Positions 9,701 to 17,117 of a stretch of DNA of 56,862 nucleotides are shown piece after piece (positions within the stretch are counted from its first letter, which is position 1; the number at the start of each line of letters is the position of its first letter). The notes beneath the pieces were generated by a model that was not told the DNA's origin, searched no databases, and saw only the letters and a program-made list of their open reading frames with translations. The stretch covers positions 1 through 56,862 of the forward strand of contig NZ_JYMT01000014.1 in NCBI RefSeq assembly GCF_000938305.1, written 5' to 3'. The position numbers and the translations under genes were made by a program. Source of the stretch: Bradyrhizobium sp. LTSP885. GTDB taxonomy: Bacteria > Pseudomonadota > Alphaproteobacteria > Rhizobiales > Xanthobacteraceae.

Positions 9701-10812
9701 CCGCCATCGGTGAATAAGTGGGGGTCCGTCGGCGTCCCGGAGCCGCCGTTCTGGTTCGGACTGCCGCCATTGTCGGTCGACGGCTGCTGGGTCACCGCGT
9801 ATGGCGAGCTGCTTCCGACACTCGCGTACCTGGTCTGCGGATTGGCATTGTCAGTATGCTGCGGCAGGTTCGGATCAATCGCCTTCTGCAGGTCGTAGGT
9901 ATTCAGCGCTCCCTGGAAGGCGTTGAACTCCGCGGCGACCTGCGCGGGCGTCTTGTCGCTCATCTGCGCGATCACGTTGAAGCTCGCAGTCGGCGTCAGC
10001 GTCAGCGAGCCGCCGCTGCTTGTGACCATGCCGACCAGATTGCCCTGGGAGTCGAACACCTCGACGGAGTGGAGCACGTTGTCGTGCTGATCGATGACCG
10101 AGATCGACACCTTGCCGTCGGTCGAATCGATATCCAGCGTCACCGCGGTGCCGCGAATACCCATGGTGGCGACCGGTGTGCCGACCTTCATGTCGCCGGT
10201 CTTGGCGACCTGGCCGGCGACGAAGGTCGCTGCGCCCTGCACCAAAGTGAACAACGACGTGTTGTGCGTGCTGGTCGCGTCGTAGGTCAGGTCATTCAGC
10301 ATCAGCCGCGCATTGGCGCTGAGGTTGAAGGTCGTGCCGTCGTTCAGCACAAGGCCGAGGGTCGAGTTGCTGCCGGTCTGCACCACGTCGGTCTGGTAGA
10401 CCGCATCGCCGTTTTGCAGATCGACCGTGACACCGTTGCGGACGATGCTGGCGCTGCCCGACATCTTGGCGACATGCCCGATCAGCTTGGCGGGGGCGGC
10501 GGCGCCGGCTTGCGCGTATTCCGTGTGGCCGGTCAGCGCATCGACGACCCGGGGGTCCATCGGCGCGCCGTCAGGCGAGAACAGCCCCGGACGCTTGTCG
10601 CCGTGGAAGTAATTCGGCACCACAACGCGGTGCGTCTCATCGGAGATGACGAGGTCCTGACCGGATTTGTGGTAGTCGCCGGAAAACAGCAGATGAGCGT
10701 CGGGAATCGTGACGCCTTCCGCGTGGCCCTGATGGGCCAGTGAATCGAGATCGACGCGGCTATGACTCAAGGAGTCGAGCCCGCTCGATCCGAATTTACC
10801 GGCGTAATTCAA
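3745..10812 (-). CDS. Giant secreted repeat protein / putative adhesin (FecR-like, propeller, VCBS/cadherin, nidogen, RTX-like)
   Basis: This 2355-residue protein lacks a Sec signal peptide and has a C-terminus typical of type I secretion substrates (DTVTNFHPAADTLQF... ending ADFHFA), so export by an ABC/MFP/TolC system is likely, though none is in the window. Approximate order: FecR-like module 105-275; Pro/Gly-rich linker 330-415; PD40/TolB-type propeller blades 415-760 (repeated SADGHYVVYQS-like strands); two near-identical 199-residue VCBS/Ig-like units 855-1250; nidogen-like domain about 1325-1495 (PIMAPFWADVDTRG, WDDVGYY); VCBS-like module about 1525-1625; Gly/Asp-rich RTX-like stretch about 1750-1870; cadherin/CSPG-like module about 2025-2135. 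The start is a TTG at 10812 behind a weak GGTGG; no in-frame ATG lies between it and the preceding stop. A surface-adhesion or matrix role is inferred. Confidence 0.88.
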   Translation of the reverse strand: MNYAGKFGSSGLDSLSHSRVDLDSLAHQGHAEGVTIPDAHLLFSGDYHKSGQDLVISDETHRVVVPNYFHGDKRPGLFSPDGAPMDPRVVDALTGHTEYAQAGAAAPAKLIGHVAKMSGSASIVRNGVTVDLQNGDAVYQTDVVQTGSNSTLGLVLNDGTTFNLSANARLMLNDLTYDATSTHNTSLFTLVQGAATFVAGQVAKTGDMKVGTPVATMGIRGTAVTLDIDSTDGKVSISVIDQHDNVLHSVEVFDSQGNLVGMVTSSGGSLTLTPTASFNVIAQMSDKTPAQVAAEFNAFQGALNTYDLQKAIDPNLPQHTDNANPQTRYASVGSSSPYAVTQQPSTDNGGSPNQNGGSGTPTDPHLFTDGGIPTGTTPGPPTFVVTPAGTGVPLPSIPFPVTPSPVAPITTGAIDHTGPVMSASGNVVYDPDGVIYFYDRATGTTTQVTPANDGFTYSGQTISSDGRYVVYQGTDGTHTYVFVWGTDPSDPAHFHKQIEIAAGSSPAVSGDGSTILVQLANGGIGILDLQGNSKGTITPAVVGATGALLKPAISADGHIIAFWSADSALGGSGHLFTYNVSTGVVSEIASTSTGAGTTAASISADGHYVVYQSQAASGHTEISMYDLTTGHVVFTTANASETLAGDSHNPVISPDGHFIIFTSTAQLTPDDTNNYADTYVVNVTDPAHPVFKLVSAGSNASSDGGVAISAGGLYFAFASNSSFSGGPSGANNVYFVDPTSGHGAIIQETASSPDHLTASGEIQITGGTTGVSLSVTDASGNPTDLLTAAFDSNGNVQWSFSEAKSDFAALHYGDDLAKVFNIVLSYNGGTTTVPVTVAVQDLVQPVVVPADVAPVAHPVTLADAHGDGSYTITPDTLLKAVADIDSPSLSITNVSIKAGGGTLVHNEDGSWTYTPAAGFHGEVVFNYTASDGTLTAASTASLSVVNDPATITGQANGSVVEDTSVTASGTLTVHDIDAGEAAFMPVASAALTGAYGNFTFDATTGAWTYTLDHARADGLSGGQVVHEQLTVASVDGTAQQVIDVTVTGSDDAPVASPVTLADAHGDGSYTIAPDTLLKAVADIDSSSLSITDVSIKTGGGTLVHNGDGSWTYTPAAGFHGEVVFDYTASDGTLTATSTASLSVQNDPATITGQASGNVVEDTSVTANGTLTVHDIDAGEAAFKPVASAALAGAYGNFTFDSADGAWTYTLDHARANGLSDGQVVHDQLTVASVDGTAQQVIDVTVTGSNDAPVITEGTVATGSITLVTGDGGHSTVSAGVASELATSGLISNLPNGTGFGPLATGSNDAASNLPSGTGFGTLAMGPNDDGSSGAVDITSVFGSDGINFFGHHYTSLYINNNGNITFSSPLSAYTPEAIGAGFDSPIMAPFWADVDTRGHGQVFYDLDQADGIMTITWDDVGYYSEATDKLNSFQVVLINEGGGNFDIEYRYGQIQWTTGSASGGSDGLGGTPARIGYTSGDGSHYYEVPQSGNQNALLTLPQTAGNTGIDGVDVFNVHNGEVDPTTLTTNGTIDFADPDLLDTHTIQSVTYTGSGTALGTLTLAQVSDTTGSGTGGEFTWTYDASSAAVRSALDGIASHSKIETFDVVISDGHGGTVTQTVSVTLTEPVATPTLTITVLTSDGLDFQNDSPLKEMGAGTVQSGGSSTTFTVVDPASHHEFVVDGTSFTYADGAVTGGIITSFHEFATGDTPVALADFSGLSVDAPAWMSAVQQAAAGDKTAVEALTSNYSYIFNGGAGADNFGSAGHADTLTGTGQDVFDGGGAPAGSHDTLTGGAGSTFMFGAGYGALTITNFDQANGTFDPNQADHIQLNGLSAPLSVSYADGNALLDFGNGDVITLLNVSQTQYQNLSGSEFTSGGNGGGGNSNGGPVIAGAGNTVTFAGTPVLLDPSVTVTDDTGTVSSVNVWISSGVQNGDTLSINGSLDGDLVYSDGTIHYHFDDAIHSDQTSIFLSGIAGTPSSSDFDAALQLIQFAPGAIDGARTVTWAAYDNVLHSPTVTTTVEVGPVLNSFVLTVGEGGTTVLSSSDFNVSDPGYANLTYTVSDVAGGHFEVFNGDNWVSAPSGGFTTAQIAAHDVEFVQNGTATVPSFLMHVSDPGNASPDIPAMVSLEIAGENSETITFAGSSGTLQLDDPQSFSGKIAGITGSGNVLDINGFSAGTTTAFTGSNSYDGESNTTTLTVADSSDGKTETFKLAGDLSGSSWTVSDDHRGGVDIVDPPAGGAVAAVGGTAAANPGPTTSQTIVADASNQTLTGTGASNNFAFDFTGIGHDTVTNFHPAADTLQFGGGIFANAQAALNAAQDDGHGNTVITLDASDAIILSGVAKAQLHAADFHFA
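6831..6950. repeat. 60-bp tandem duplication inside the giant protein gene
   Basis: Two adjacent 60-base units (6831-6890 and 6891-6950) differ at a few bases. They encode the repeated 20-residue stretch seen in NLPNGTGFGPLATGSNDAAS and its neighbour, just before the nidogen-like domain. The reading frame is kept. Confidence 0.8.
7057..8250. repeat. Two tandem 597-bp (199-codon) VCBS/Ig-like units
   Basis: Equivalent strings lie 597 bases apart; for example CGGTCAC before the VIDVTVTG codons occurs at 7074 and 7671. Each unit encodes a block starting near PVTLADAHGDGSYTI and ending near VIDVTVTGS. The high DNA identity implies recent duplication or ongoing gene conversion. Unit boundaries are approximate. 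Confidence 0.85.
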
Positions 10813-11427
10813 TGCGCCACCATAAATAGTTAATCGAAATTAGGTATTCCTTACCGTCCCCTCATACCATCGCGGTTCCTCAGGCGAAAGCACGCAAACG
10901 ATGTGCTCAGCTGATAGGCAGCGTATTCGCGAAGACTTCGTGTCGCTAGATCGATGCAATTATCAATGGATTCCATTGTTTTATTCGCGCCTCTCGCTGC
11001 CGTTACAAGTTCTTTTGAAGTATTGTGAGGTAGAGCTGTCATTCTACCTGTACGCGGGAAGATTTTAGTCTTGATCGCATGCATTCATTCTCGCTCATTC
11101 CGAGCTCTTGGGACCATTTGACCCCAATTTCCCGTTCAAGACTATGATCTGGCTAACAGATCGCGCAAAAGCTGCGCACGTCGACCGGTTAACCACCAAT
11201 CAAGGATAAGGCTTCCCTTTCGGCAAAAGGTTCGGCCGCCCCCGATCACGAAATCGATAAACTTTTCGAAGAATCGGCGAGATGGCCTTCAGCCTGCTGC
11301 GTGACTTTCGCCGTTCTGCGGGGCCCCTTAAGCAGTTCGGAAGCAATCCGGCCGATCCTGTCGCATCAAATGATCCGGTCACGTGCGGGTGAATTTCACC
11401 TGCCGACGCCCGGACAGGGGGTGTCAG
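10813..11427. other. 615-bp intergenic region between the giant protein gene and the BTLCP gene
   Basis: This AT-richer stretch separates two divergent genes and must hold both promoters. A 77-codon minus-strand ORF at 10851-11084 has no convincing ribosome site and no family I recognise, so I do not call it a gene. The length suggests complex regulation. I could not identify a specific operator. Confidence 0.5.
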
Positions 11428-12177
11428 ATGGGGATGTTCTGTTACGCGCGCACGCTGCGTGCGCTCCTGCTTGCCTGCGGCCTGCCCTTGGTTGCGCCCG
11501 CCAGCGTCCTGGCGGCCAACCTGCTCTCGCCGGCCGGCGCGGTGCTGATCAAACAATCCGCCGAGCCGTTCGGCATAGCAACCGCCATCCTCGACGGCGG
11601 CGGGGTGCACGACAAATGGCTCGGCCTGCAGAGCCGCCTCGACGACGACATGGTGCAGCTCGCGCTTTGTGACGGCGACCGCGAGCGTTGCGCCTCGCCC
11701 GCCGCCCTGCAGTTGCTTGCCATCGTAGATACCGCGCGGGCCCGCGACGGCCGCGCTCGGCTCGGCGAGATCAACCGCGCGGTCAACCTCGCCATCCACC
11801 CCGCCAGCGACATCGTGCAATATGGAGCGATCGACGTCTGGGCCTCACCGCTCGCGACCTTCAACCATCACGCCGGCGACTGTGAGGATTATGCGATCGC
11901 CAAGCTTGCAGCACTGCGCCTTGCCGGCATCTCCGCCGACGACCTTCGCCTCGTGATCGCGCGCGACACGCGGCTCGGCGAGGACCACGCGGTCGCCACC
12001 GTCCGACTCGACGGTCACTGGCTTACCCTCGACAATCGCCGCATGGCAATGGTGGAGGATTCCGATGTGCGCAACTATCGGCCAACCTTCGTGATGGGCC
12101 AGCAAGGCGCGATGAAATATGCATACGCGCCAGCGATATCAGCGACGGTCCGCCTGTCCGTCGCTCAGGCTGATTGA
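11428..12177 (+). CDS. Transglutaminase-like cysteine protease (BTLCP / LapG family)
   Basis: A periplasmic cysteine protease of 249 residues. ATG 11428 was chosen over an upstream GTG because CAGGGGG lies about 8 bases before it and a clean signal peptide follows (TLRALLLACGLPL ... VLAANLL). The catalytic triad of the family is visible: Cys in GDCEDYAIAK, His in EDHAVATVR and Asp in LTLDNRRM. In Pseudomonas and Legionella, LapG of this family clips large surface adhesins near their N-terminus under c-di-GMP control. Alphaproteobacteria often have stand-alone BTLCP proteins of unknown role. Its divergent position next to a 2355-residue secreted protein makes that protein an obvious candidate substrate, but no LapD-like partner is in the window and the link is inference. 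Confidence 0.88.
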   Translation: MGMFCYARTLRALLLACGLPLVAPASVLAANLLSPAGAVLIKQSAEPFGIATAILDGGGVHDKWLGLQSRLDDDMVQLALCDGDRERCASPAALQLLAIVDTARARDGRARLGEINRAVNLAIHPASDIVQYGAIDVWASPLATFNHHAGDCEDYAIAKLAALRLAGISADDLRLVIARDTRLGEDHAVATVRLDGHWLTLDNRRMAMVEDSDVRNYRPTFVMGQQGAMKYAYAPAISATVRLSVAQAD

Positions 12178-12212
12178 CGCAACAGGTCGCTGCAAGCAAC
12201 GGCCGCGACTGG

Positions 12213-12300
12213 GCAATCTCTTTCGGTCGCTCGTTGCAACAAGAGATTGCTTCGCTTGGCTTGTCATTACTCATGCGCGCGACCCGCCGCTCGCAATGAC
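12213..12300. repeat. Palindromic intergenic repeat, possible transcription terminator
   Basis: GCAATCTCTT (12213-12222) and AAGAGATTGC (12241-12250) form a perfect 10-bp stem. They are followed by a GATTGCTTCGC...CGCTCGCAATGAC string resembling dispersed repeats in Bradyrhizobium-like genomes. It lies between convergent genes, where it could end transcription from both sides. Confidence 0.55.
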
Positions 12301-12320
12301 TGCGTGGCCGTGAGAGCGGC

Positions 12321-13520
12321 TCAGAACATCAGATTGTCCTTCACCAGAACCCAGCGGCCGCTCTTGATCTGCTGCACCTGGGTGATGGTGTTGGCGAGAT
12401 GATCGGTCTTGGAAAACCTGGTCGGCGGCGAGTTGAAAATGTCGAGGAACTTGTCACCCGACTCCAGCGCGTCGAGCATCTTCTGGCCCGTCAGCTCCTT
12501 GCCCGCCTTCTGCGCATAGAAGGCGAAGGTCGTCACGGCGTTGTAGCCGATGATCGCCTGGGTGTTGGCGTCGGTGTTGAACATCTTCTTGTAGTTGGCG
12601 AGCCAGTCCTTCACTTTGCCCTTCGCGGTGTCCTCATACGGAATCTCGAAGCCGCTCGCAGCATAGAGCCCTTCCACCGCTTCCTTGCCCAGCGCAGGCA
12701 CCTCGAGCACGTTGGTCGGGGTGGCGCCGAGGAAGGTCACGTCCCAGCCAAGCTTCCTCGCCTCGTTCATCGCGCCGATGGTCTCGCGGATGACTGTACC
12801 CAGCACGACGAGATCGCAGCCATCGGATTTCATCTTGGCGACCTGCGCCGAGAAGTCTGAAGCGCCGCGCTTGTAGCTCGTGACCGAGGCCGGCTGCAGC
12901 TTCATCGCCTCGAGCTGCTGGGTGAAGCCGTCGAGCACGTTTTTGCCGTACTCATCGTCCTGATGCATGATGCAGGGCTTCTTGAAGTTCTTCCAATCGA
13001 CCATGTATTTGAGCGCGGCCCGCGTGCTCTCGACATAAGGCAGGAGGTTGTTGAACTTCAGCCGCTCCTGCGGCTTGTTGGGATCGAACTTGAAGGTGAA
13101 TTCGGCCGCGGTCAGCGGGAAAAGCTGCAGCACGCCGGCATCGAACAGGATGTCCTGGGCGGCAAGCGTCGGCGCCGACCCCATCGAGCCGATCATCACG
13201 AAGATCTTGTCGCGCTCGACCATTTTCTGCGTTGCCAGCACGCCCTTTTTCGGGTCGTAGCCATTGTCTTCGAGGATCATCCGGAGCTTGCGGCCGTTGA
13301 TGCCGCCGCTGGCATTGATCTCCTCCACCGCCATCTTCATGCCGTTGGAGACCGGAACACCCCAGACCTTGATCGGTCCTGACAGATCCTGATGGGTCCC
13401 GATCACGATCTCGGTCGGCGAGACGCCTTCGTTGGTGACCTTGGTTTGGGCGGCGGCCGGCAGACAGGTCAGCGCCAGCGCGCTGACCGCAAGGCCCAGC
13501 ACCTTCAGCGATTTCGACAT
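12321..13520 (-). CDS. Periplasmic binding protein of a Liv-type (branched-chain family) ABC importer
   Basis: The 399-residue protein captures a small organic substrate in the periplasm and delivers it to the Liv-type permeases encoded upstream. ATG 13520 has GGAGGAG about 7 bases before it and is followed by a typical signal peptide (KSLKVLGLAVSALALTCLPAAAQ); the longer open frame upstream is ignored. The mature part has the Peripla_BP_6 pattern, opening with EIVIGTHQDLSGP. It is the last gene of the minus-strand operon, 93 bases after the acyl-CoA ligase. Proteins of this family bind amino acids, amides, urea or aromatic and aliphatic acids. The linked ligase favours a carboxylate here, which is inference. 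Confidence 0.92.
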   Translation of the reverse strand: MSKSLKVLGLAVSALALTCLPAAAQTKVTNEGVSPTEIVIGTHQDLSGPIKVWGVPVSNGMKMAVEEINASGGINGRKLRMILEDNGYDPKKGVLATQKMVERDKIFVMIGSMGSAPTLAAQDILFDAGVLQLFPLTAAEFTFKFDPNKPQERLKFNNLLPYVESTRAALKYMVDWKNFKKPCIMHQDDEYGKNVLDGFTQQLEAMKLQPASVTSYKRGASDFSAQVAKMKSDGCDLVVLGTVIRETIGAMNEARKLGWDVTFLGATPTNVLEVPALGKEAVEGLYAASGFEIPYEDTAKGKVKDWLANYKKMFNTDANTQAIIGYNAVTTFAFYAQKAGKELTGQKMLDALESGDKFLDIFNSPPTRFSKTDHLANTITQVQQIKSGRWVLVKDNLMF

Positions 13521-13613
13521 TGCAGTCTCCTCCTCCAGTGGCCCTTGTTGAGCGAAGGGTCGGGCCTTCTCAGGCCTTCGCCATTTTCCGTTCATTGCGC
13601 GAAGAGCGAGCGC

Positions 13614-15452
13614 TTAGGCGACCGCCCGCTCGCCATACATGGCGTCAATCTCGGCCGCGTAGCGCTTGTTCACGAAATTCCGCTTCAGCTTCATGGTCGG
13701 CGTCAGCTCCTCATCTTCCGGCGTGAGCTGGCGCTCGATCAGATAGAACCGCTTGATGGTCTCGACGCGCGCGAAGTTGACGTTGACCGTTTCGACCTCG
13801 CGCTCGATCAGATCCTGAATCTCCCTGGCGCGGCACAGGCTGGCGTAATTGGTGAAGGGGATGTCGTGATCCTGGGCGTATTTCTCGACATTCTCCTGAT
13901 CGATCATGATCAGGCAGGTGAGATACGGCCGCTTGTCACCGACCACGACCGCATCCGAGACATAGGGCGAGAATTTGAGCTGGTTCTCGATCTCCGACGG
14001 CGTGATGTTCTTGCCGCCGGAGGTGATGATGATGTCCTTCATCCGGTCGGTGATCTTGACATAGCCTTCATTGTCGATCGCGCCGACGTCGCCGGTGTGC
14101 AGCCAGCCCTTCGCGTCGATCGTCTCGGCGGTCCGCTCCGGCTGGTTGAGATAGCCCATGAACAGGAAATCGCCCTTGATCAGGATTTCGCCCTTCGGAC
14201 AGATCATCACCTCGCCCCAGGGTGCTGCCTTGCCGACCGAACCGAGCTTGATGCGGTCGACCGGCATCAGGGTGGCGACGCCGCAATTCTCGGTTTGGCC
14301 GTAGACCTCGCGCATGTCGATGCCGAGCGCGAGATACCAGCGGATCAGGTCCGGCGAGATCGGCGCGGCGCCGGTGAAGGCGATCCGGCAGCGATCGAGC
14401 CCGAGCATGCGGCGGATGTTGCGGAACACCAGCCAGTAGGCGACGCGGTTGGCGATCCGCAGCGACAGCGGCGGCGTCTCGCCCTCGAGCCGGCATTCGG
14501 TCATGCGATGGCCGACCGCGAGCGCGCGGGCGTACATCCAATTCTGGAACGGGGTCGCGTCCTTCAGCGCGATGGTGATGCCCGAGTAGAACTTCTCCCA
14601 GATCCTGGGCACCGCAAGGAACGCGGTCGGCTGCACCTCGCGCAGATTGTCCGGCACCGTCTCCGGACTCTCGGCAAAGTTCATCACCGAGCCGAGCGCC
14701 AGCGAGGTGTAGTAACCGCCGACCCGCTCGGCGACATGGCAGAGCGGCAGGAACACCAGCCGCTCCTCGCTGTCGGTCGACGGATAGAGATCGTTGGCGT
14801 GGCGCATCTGATGCGTCACGCTACGATTGGAGTGCATCGCGCCCTTGGGCGGGCCTGTGGTGCCTGAGGTATAGACCAGGATCGCGAGATCGGAGGCCGT
14901 GCGGCTGCCGGTCATCTCGTCCCACAGCGCCGCGTTGCCTTGCGCATGATTGCGGCCGAGCGCCATGAATTCGGCAAGCGACAGCACGGTCGGATCCGAG
15001 AAGCCGCTCAGGCCCTCCATGTCGAACACGACGATGTTTTCCAGCGTCGGACAACGCGCGCGGCAGGCGAGCAGCTTGTCGAGCTGCTCCTCATCCTCGG
15101 CGAACACGATTTTCGTGCGGGAATCGTTGATGAGGTATTCGACCTGCGCGGCCGAATCGGTCGGATAGATGCCGGAAGATACGCCGCCGGCGCACAGGAT
15201 GCCTATGTCGGCATAGACCCACTCCGGCACCGCGTTGGCGATGATCGAGGCGACGTCACCGGGGCGGAACCCGATCGCATGCAGGCCGTAGGCGACGTCT
15301 TTCGAAATTTGCAGCCATTGGCGCCAGCTGGTCGGCTGCCAGATGCCGAACGTCTTCTCGCGGATCGCGGGCCTGTCGCCACGCGTTTCTACGGCGCGCA
15401 GAAAACTTGTCGCGATCGTGTCGGCGACCGTCAGCACCGCTGGTCTTGCCAT
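13614..15452 (-). CDS. Long-chain-type acyl-CoA ligase (AMP-forming)
   Basis: This 612-residue cytoplasmic enzyme should activate a carboxylic acid with ATP and CoA to an acyl-CoA. Adenylation motifs are complete: phosphate loop YTSGTTGPPKG, YGQTENCG, the hinge region WLHTGDVG...GYVKITDRMKDIIITSGG, and the C-terminal Lys region LTPTMKLKR. ATG 15452 follows GGAAGGAAG; an upstream extension lacks support. It lies between the second ATPase gene and the binding-protein gene of a Liv-type transporter, all on the minus strand. The imported compound is therefore probably an acid trapped as its CoA thioester. The length and motifs fit the long-chain/FAA1-like class better than short aryl-CoA ligases. 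Confidence 0.92.
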   Translation of the reverse strand: MARPAVLTVADTIATSFLRAVETRGDRPAIREKTFGIWQPTSWRQWLQISKDVAYGLHAIGFRPGDVASIIANAVPEWVYADIGILCAGGVSSGIYPTDSAAQVEYLINDSRTKIVFAEDEEQLDKLLACRARCPTLENIVVFDMEGLSGFSDPTVLSLAEFMALGRNHAQGNAALWDEMTGSRTASDLAILVYTSGTTGPPKGAMHSNRSVTHQMRHANDLYPSTDSEERLVFLPLCHVAERVGGYYTSLALGSVMNFAESPETVPDNLREVQPTAFLAVPRIWEKFYSGITIALKDATPFQNWMYARALAVGHRMTECRLEGETPPLSLRIANRVAYWLVFRNIRRMLGLDRCRIAFTGAAPISPDLIRWYLALGIDMREVYGQTENCGVATLMPVDRIKLGSVGKAAPWGEVMICPKGEILIKGDFLFMGYLNQPERTAETIDAKGWLHTGDVGAIDNEGYVKITDRMKDIIITSGGKNITPSEIENQLKFSPYVSDAVVVGDKRPYLTCLIMIDQENVEKYAQDHDIPFTNYASLCRAREIQDLIEREVETVNVNFARVETIKRFYLIERQLTPEDEELTPTMKLKRNFVNKRYAAEIDAMYGERAVA

Positions 15453-15568
15453 GCGCGCTTCCTTCCTGTGCCGCCTGCCTCGCGTTGCCGGTCTTGTTCG
15501 CGAAACAGGCCTGAAACCTAGCTCCAAGTCGCTCCTAACGCCAAGTTTTCTTCAACGCCAAGTCTTCC

Positions 15569-16348
15569 TCAGCGCCACGTCTTCTTCTTTTTCCAGCGCC
15601 GCTCGCCCCGCGCGCCGGCTTCCTTGGCGCCGAGATAGAACTCCTGGATATCCGGTGAACTCATCAGCCGCTCGCAGGTGTCGTTCATGACGACGCGGCC
15701 GATCTCCAGCACATAGCCGTAATGCGCGGTCTCCAGCGCGATCTTGGCATTCTGCTCGACCAACAGGATCGACATGCCCTGCTCCTCATTGACGCGGCGG
15801 ATGATGGTGAAAATCTCCTTCACCAGGATCGGCGACAGACCGAGCGACGGCTCGTCGAGCAGCAGCAGCGTCGGGCGGTTCATCAGCGCGCGCCCGATCG
15901 CAAGCATCTGCTGCTCGCCGCCCGAAAGCTGCCCGGCCGGTTGATCGATCCGTTCCTTCAGCCGCGGAAAATAGCCATAGACGCGTTCGAGGTCATCAGC
16001 CACAGCGTCGCGGTCCTTCCGCGGATAGGCGCCCATCATCAGGTTCTCGCGCACCGACAGGAACGGAAACACCTCGCGTCCCTCCGGCACATGGCTCAGG
16101 CCCAGCCGCACGATCTTGTCGGCCTCCATGCGCTGGATCGGCTTACCCAGAAATTCGATCGTGCCCTTCTGCGGATCGAGGATGCCGGAGATCGTCTTCA
16201 GCACCGTCGTCTTGCCGGCGCCGTTGGCGCCCAAAAGCGTCACGATCCGGCCGCGCGGCACCTCGAGGCTGATGCCGCGGATGGCCATGATCGGCCCGTA
16301 ATAGCTCTCGATGTTGCTGAGCTTGAGGATGATGTCTGATATGCTCAT
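15569..16348 (-). CDS. LivF-type ABC transporter ATPase
   Basis: A 259-residue ATPase that powers the Liv-type importer. Walker A is GANGAGKTT (about residues 35-45), the signature is LSGGEQQ, Walker B is LLLLDEPSLGL and the H-loop is SILLVEQNA. These are diagnostic of the LivF branch. The start ATG 16348 gives the MSISDIILKL N-terminus and lies 10 bases after the LivG-type stop. The C-terminus is a Lys/Arg-rich tail (ERRWKKKKTWR), slightly longer than usual. Confidence 0.93.
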   Translation of the reverse strand: MSISDIILKLSNIESYYGPIMAIRGISLEVPRGRIVTLLGANGAGKTTVLKTISGILDPQKGTIEFLGKPIQRMEADKIVRLGLSHVPEGREVFPFLSVRENLMMGAYPRKDRDAVADDLERVYGYFPRLKERIDQPAGQLSGGEQQMLAIGRALMNRPTLLLLDEPSLGLSPILVKEIFTIIRRVNEEQGMSILLVEQNAKIALETAHYGYVLEIGRVVMNDTCERLMSSPDIQEFYLGAKEAGARGERRWKKKKTWR

Positions 16349-16358
16349 GCCATCATCC

Positions 16359-17117
16359 TCATGCGCCGAGATACGCTGCAACGACGTCGGGATGGTGCTG
16401 CACCTCGGACGGCGAGCCCATCGCCAGCACACGGCCGTAATTCAGCGCGATCACGCGATCAGAGACGCGGTTGACGAGCGTCATGTCGTGCTCGACCATC
16501 AGCACGGTGATGCCGAGCTCGCTCTTCATGTCGCGGATCCAGAACGACATGTCGTCGGTCTCCTCGACATTGAGGCCCGACGACGGCTCGTCGAGCAAAA
16601 TCAGCTTTGGCTCCGAGCACAGCGCACGCGCCAGCTCGATCACCTTGCGAACGCCGTAGGGCAGACCCGAGATCAGTTTGTCGCGGTACGGTTCGAGATC
16701 GAGGAACTCGATCACCTGCTCGACCCGGCGGCGATGCAGCTTCTCGGTCGCCCGGACGCTCGGCAGGAACAGCAATTCCTGCCAGAGCTGCGTGGTGGAA
16801 TGGCGATGGCGGCCGACCAGGAGATTGCTCAGCACGGTCGCGTTCTCGAACAGCTCGATGTTCTGGAAGGTGCGGGCGATGCCGAGCCGCGCAATATCGT
16901 AGGCAGGCTCCCGCGTGATGTCCTGGTCCTCGAAAAAGATCCTGCCCGAGGTCGGCGAATAAATGCGCGATATCAGGTTGAAGATCGAGCTTTTTCCCGC
17001 GCCATTGGGCCCGATGATCGAGAGGATCTCGCCCTTCTCGACCGCGAAGCTGACGGCATCGACCGCTTTCAGGCCGCCGAAATGCAGCGACAAATTCTCG
17101 GCGCGGAAATAACTCAT
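16359..17117 (-). CDS. LivG-type ABC transporter ATPase
   Basis: A 252-residue ATPase partner of the LivF-type protein. Walker A is GPNGAGKSS and Walker B is LILLDEPSSGL. The signature loop is the degenerate LPYGVRK typical of LivG, and the H-loop His is in VLMVEHDM. The start overlaps the LivM-type stop by 4 bases (ATGA), indicating translational coupling. Confidence 0.93.
   Translation of the reverse strand: MSYFRAENLSLHFGGLKAVDAVSFAVEKGEILSIIGPNGAGKSSIFNLISRIYSPTSGRIFFEDQDITREPAYDIARLGIARTFQNIELFENATVLSNLLVGRHRHSTTQLWQELLFLPSVRATEKLHRRRVEQVIEFLDLEPYRDKLISGLPYGVRKVIELARALCSEPKLILLDEPSSGLNVEETDDMSFWIRDMKSELGITVLMVEHDMTLVNRVSDRVIALNYGRVLAMGSPSEVQHHPDVVAAYLGA

Noticed and set aside
10851..11084. 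77-codon minus-strand ORF between the giant protein and protease genes
   Set aside because: Weak ribosome site, no domain, and lower GC than coding DNA here. Kept only as a note in the intergenic entry.
11200..11864. Minus-strand ORFs of 206 and 140 codons over the BTLCP gene
   Set aside because: They lie opposite a protein with a complete signal peptide and catalytic triad, and read as composition artefacts.
12213..12300. Possible CRISPR-like or tRNA-like structure in the palindromic intergenic repeat
   Set aside because: There is only one stem and no regularly spaced repeats or cloverleaf; it is an ordinary dispersed palindrome.
13392..14867. 491-codon plus-strand ORF opposite the acyl-CoA ligase
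   Set aside because: Antisense to a gene with all adenylation motifs intact.
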